DNA of 7,546 nt. It comes from Anaerolineales bacterium (lineage in GTDB: Bacteria; Chloroflexota; Anaerolineae; Anaerolineales; E44-bin32). The stretch lies in assembly GCA_023144145.1 (NCBI GenBank), contig JAGLGG010000123.1, forward strand, positions 1 to 7,546. The letters run 5' to 3'. Of the stretch, positions 6,247 to 7,546 are shown one piece after another; positions within the stretch are counted from its first letter, which is position 1; each line of letters opens with the position of its first letter. The position numbers and the translations under genes were made by a program. The notes below the pieces were generated by a model. The model was not told the DNA's origin, did not search any database, and worked only from the letters and a program-made list of their open reading frames with translations.

Positions 6247-6789
6247 TCAGTCTTGTTCAAGTCTGATTGTATACGGCCAGTGTACAAGATATTTATGACA
6301 ATCAACACATTTTGAACTTCTATTCTTCTGCAAGGCAGCGTGAATATTTACGAAGTTTCCGTATTCCTCTTCGTAGATGTCTCTGTGGCATTGTAAACAG
6401 CTTGCTTTTGCGATCCCTCTTGGTGCGCGTGCCCGCATCGCTGCATGGTAACCAGGGTCGTTGAGAACTTCCCGGTCTGCGAAGTGCTTATAGACATCTT
6501 TTACTCCGTGATATGTTTTGCTCCACAAAACGGCTAATGGATTTGTCCATGGGGGAACATGACAGGCGCGACATGTGGCTACTGTTTTGCCCTCCTCGGG
6601 GCTGTAATGGGAGGACTTTAGATAGCTTTCGTAGGCTGGTTTCATTTCATGACAGCTCGAACAGAAAGCCGTTGTCGATGTGACTTCGACGCTGGTGTAG
6701 CTGATCCCAACAGCGGCAACGAGCACAACTGCAATTATGATTATGATTTTTTTTCGCTTGCGGAAAAACTCTTTTATTCTACTGAACAT
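6247..6789 (-). CDS. Tetraheme NapC/NrfH-family membrane cytochrome c (HaoC-like)
   Basis: This 180-residue protein has a basic N-terminus and one membrane anchor (about 14-31), followed by four CxxCH heme c motifs: CSSCH 43-47, CRACH 73-77, CLQCH 131-135 and CVDCH 161-165. The first lies in FCSSCHEMKPAYESYLKSSH, the typical NapC/NirT/NrfH opening. Such proteins oxidise membrane quinol and pass electrons to a periplasmic reductase. The length and four hemes match NrfH and the HaoC relatives. The start is one base after the stop of the octaheme cytochrome gene, so the two are co-transcribed and the octaheme protein is its likely partner. AAGAGG at 6810-6805 is 15 bases before the ATG, rather far for an independent ribosome binding site, so coupling is likely. 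Gene order here is large cytochrome first, then quinol dehydrogenase. A nitrite-reductase-type NrfH is the alternative name, but the partner is not NrfA-like. Confidence 0.92.
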   Translation of the reverse strand: MFSRIKEFFRKRKKIIIIIAVVLVAAVGISYTSVEVTSTTAFCSSCHEMKPAYESYLKSSHYSPEEGKTVATCRACHVPPWTNPLAVLWSKTYHGVKDVYKHFADREVLNDPGYHAAMRARAPRGIAKASCLQCHRDIYEEEYGNFVNIHAALQKNRSSKCVDCHKYLVHWPYTIRLEQD

Positions 6790-6790
6790 T

Positions 6791-7546
6791 TCATTTAGAA
6801 ATTACCTCTTCTCTCAACCGTGTCCATTCGTTAAACGCTGCTTCCTGAACTGCCATTCCTTCAGGTTTTACTCCCTTGATCCAGCTATGTTCAGGCTGCG
6901 CCAGCAGGCCCTCGACATAGGCATCCATACCAAGTGCTCTTGCCTCGGGCAGAAATTTTGAGTAAAAATGCTTAGCCACTTCATAAAAACCATGCCACTG
7001 CACATAATCGGGCCCCATCATCGCGGCACCGTGACGAACCCTCCTTCCCTCATGGTGCCACAACTCGAAATAAATCCATTCGATCTCTTCATCGAATGGG
7101 ACCGTCGTGATTTTTCCTCGTTGCCTGAGCCGGGCTATGATTTCGGATGCTGGTTTCCCAAAAGTTTCATCATAAATCTTCACAGTATTGTAGTACTGAG
7201 TGTAAAAGTTATTGTACCATTCCGGACCGTGACAATTCATGCAAACCTTCTGCATTTCCTTTTTCTTTTGTTCAGAATTGTCTTTCGGCTTTGAAACGAT
7301 GGCTCGAATGTTCAAGCTGATTCTCTCTCCAAGGTCATGGGTACTAAATAGATTCCTGTTTGCTCCCATATGGCAGGTAACACAGTTCGGCGCTTGAGTG
7401 TAATCCATACCGAGAATCCAACTTTCCTTATCTAGATTCATCTCATCCTTGAAGGTAAAATAAATCACCCCGTGTTTCGATTCATCATACACTTCTTTCT
7501 GCGGATGATCGGGGCCCATGTGGCACTTGCCGCAGTTCTCGGGCTG
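6791..7546 (-). CDS. Octaheme cytochrome c of the hydroxylamine oxidoreductase family (HaoA-like), C-terminal part
   Basis: The reading frame runs open to the window edge; 251 residues are visible, ending at the TGA read from 6793 to 6791. Three heme c motifs are visible: CGKCH (visible residues 5-9), CVTCH (55-59) and CMNCH (102-106), presumably the last three of eight. GPDHPQKEVYDESKHG (11-26) after the first motif is diagnostic of the HAO family. So are STHDLGERIS (68-77) and the C-terminal LWHHEGRRVRHGAAMMGPDYVQWHG block (162-186), with AKHFYSKFLPEA (191-202) following. NrfA nitrite reductase lacks these blocks. HAO relatives either oxidise hydroxylamine or, when paired with a HaoC-type quinol dehydrogenase, are thought to reduce nitrite or hydroxylamine. 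The partner gene lies one base downstream, favouring the reductive role. Tyr181 sits in the DYVQWHG block, but I cannot tell by eye whether it corresponds to the Tyr that cross-links the catalytic heme in oxidative HAO. Confidence 0.9.
   Translation of the reverse strand, partial: QPENCGKCHMGPDHPQKEVYDESKHGVIYFTFKDEMNLDKESWILGMDYTQAPNCVTCHMGANRNLFSTHDLGERISLNIRAIVSKPKDNSEQKKKEMQKVCMNCHGPEWYNNFYTQYYNTVKIYDETFGKPASEIIARLRQRGKITTVPFDEEIEWIYFELWHHEGRRVRHGAAMMGPDYVQWHGFYEVAKHFYSKFLPEARALGMDAYVEGLLAQPEHSWIKGVKPEGMAVQEAAFNEWTRLREEVISK

Noticed and set aside
6968..7294. Open frame of 108 codons on the plus strand
   Set aside because: It is antisense to the HAO-family cytochrome, whose family blocks and heme motifs are clear in the other frame.
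6791..7546. NrfA pentaheme nitrite reductase as the partner of the NrfH-type cytochrome
   Set aside because: The GPDHPQ..(I/V)Y.ESKHG and HHEGRR.RHG..MMGPDY blocks are HAO-family signatures, and no CxxCK or NrfA-type motif is visible.
1..7546. Mobile elements, CRISPR arrays, tRNA or rRNA genes
   Set aside because: No transposase, long inverted or direct repeats, spaced repeats or RNA-gene-like sequence was seen on either strand.

Overview
The window looks like part of the respiratory gene complement of an anaerobic or facultatively anaerobic Gram-negative-type bacterium. It carries a membrane-anchored molybdenum oxidoreductase with its export machinery, facing a multiheme c-type cytochrome pair. 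The lineage cannot be fixed from sequence reading alone. Desulfobacterota, Nitrospirota or a related phylum would fit the mix of Mo/bisMGD enzyme, NrfD anchor, Tat genes and octaheme cytochrome, but this is inference. There are no tRNAs, rRNAs, transposases or CRISPR arrays, and no obviously broken genes.

Plus strand, 1-6130, is one tightly packed gene run that enters from outside the window. It holds the tail of a 4Fe-4S electron-transfer subunit (1-222), an NrfD/PsrC-type membrane quinone subunit (227-1084), a Tat-exported molybdopterin catalytic subunit (1120-3636), a TorD-family chaperone (3637-4293), tatC (4321-5085), a tatB-like gene (5085-5348), a tatA-like gene (5352-5537) and mobB (5564-6130). 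Gaps are 0-35 bases, tatC and tatB share one base (TGATG), and the catalytic and chaperone genes abut with no base between them (TAG|ATG). The operon thus encodes the enzyme (B-C-A order), its folding and proofreading chaperone, a complete TatABC-type translocon and a molybdenum-cofactor accessory GTPase. Electrons would flow between the quinone pool (NrfD subunit), the FeS subunit and the extracytoplasmic Mo site. The substrate is unresolved: polysulfide, thiosulfate, tetrathionate, selenate, arsenate or another oxyanion.

The catalytic subunit has an Asp (residue 66) where most relatives have the third Cys of the N-terminal [4Fe-4S] motif, while the presumed Mo ligand is a Cys (197). This is the most notable single-residue observation.

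Minus strand, 7546-6247, is a convergent pair: the C-terminal part of an octaheme hydroxylamine-oxidoreductase-family cytochrome (HaoA-like, three CxxCH motifs visible) followed after one base by a tetraheme NapC/NrfH-type membrane cytochrome (HaoC-like). Together they suggest quinol-linked reduction of a nitrogen compound such as nitrite or hydroxylamine, though direction and substrate are inferred. The 116-base region between the two convergent units (6131-6246) contains a small perfect hairpin that may act in termination.
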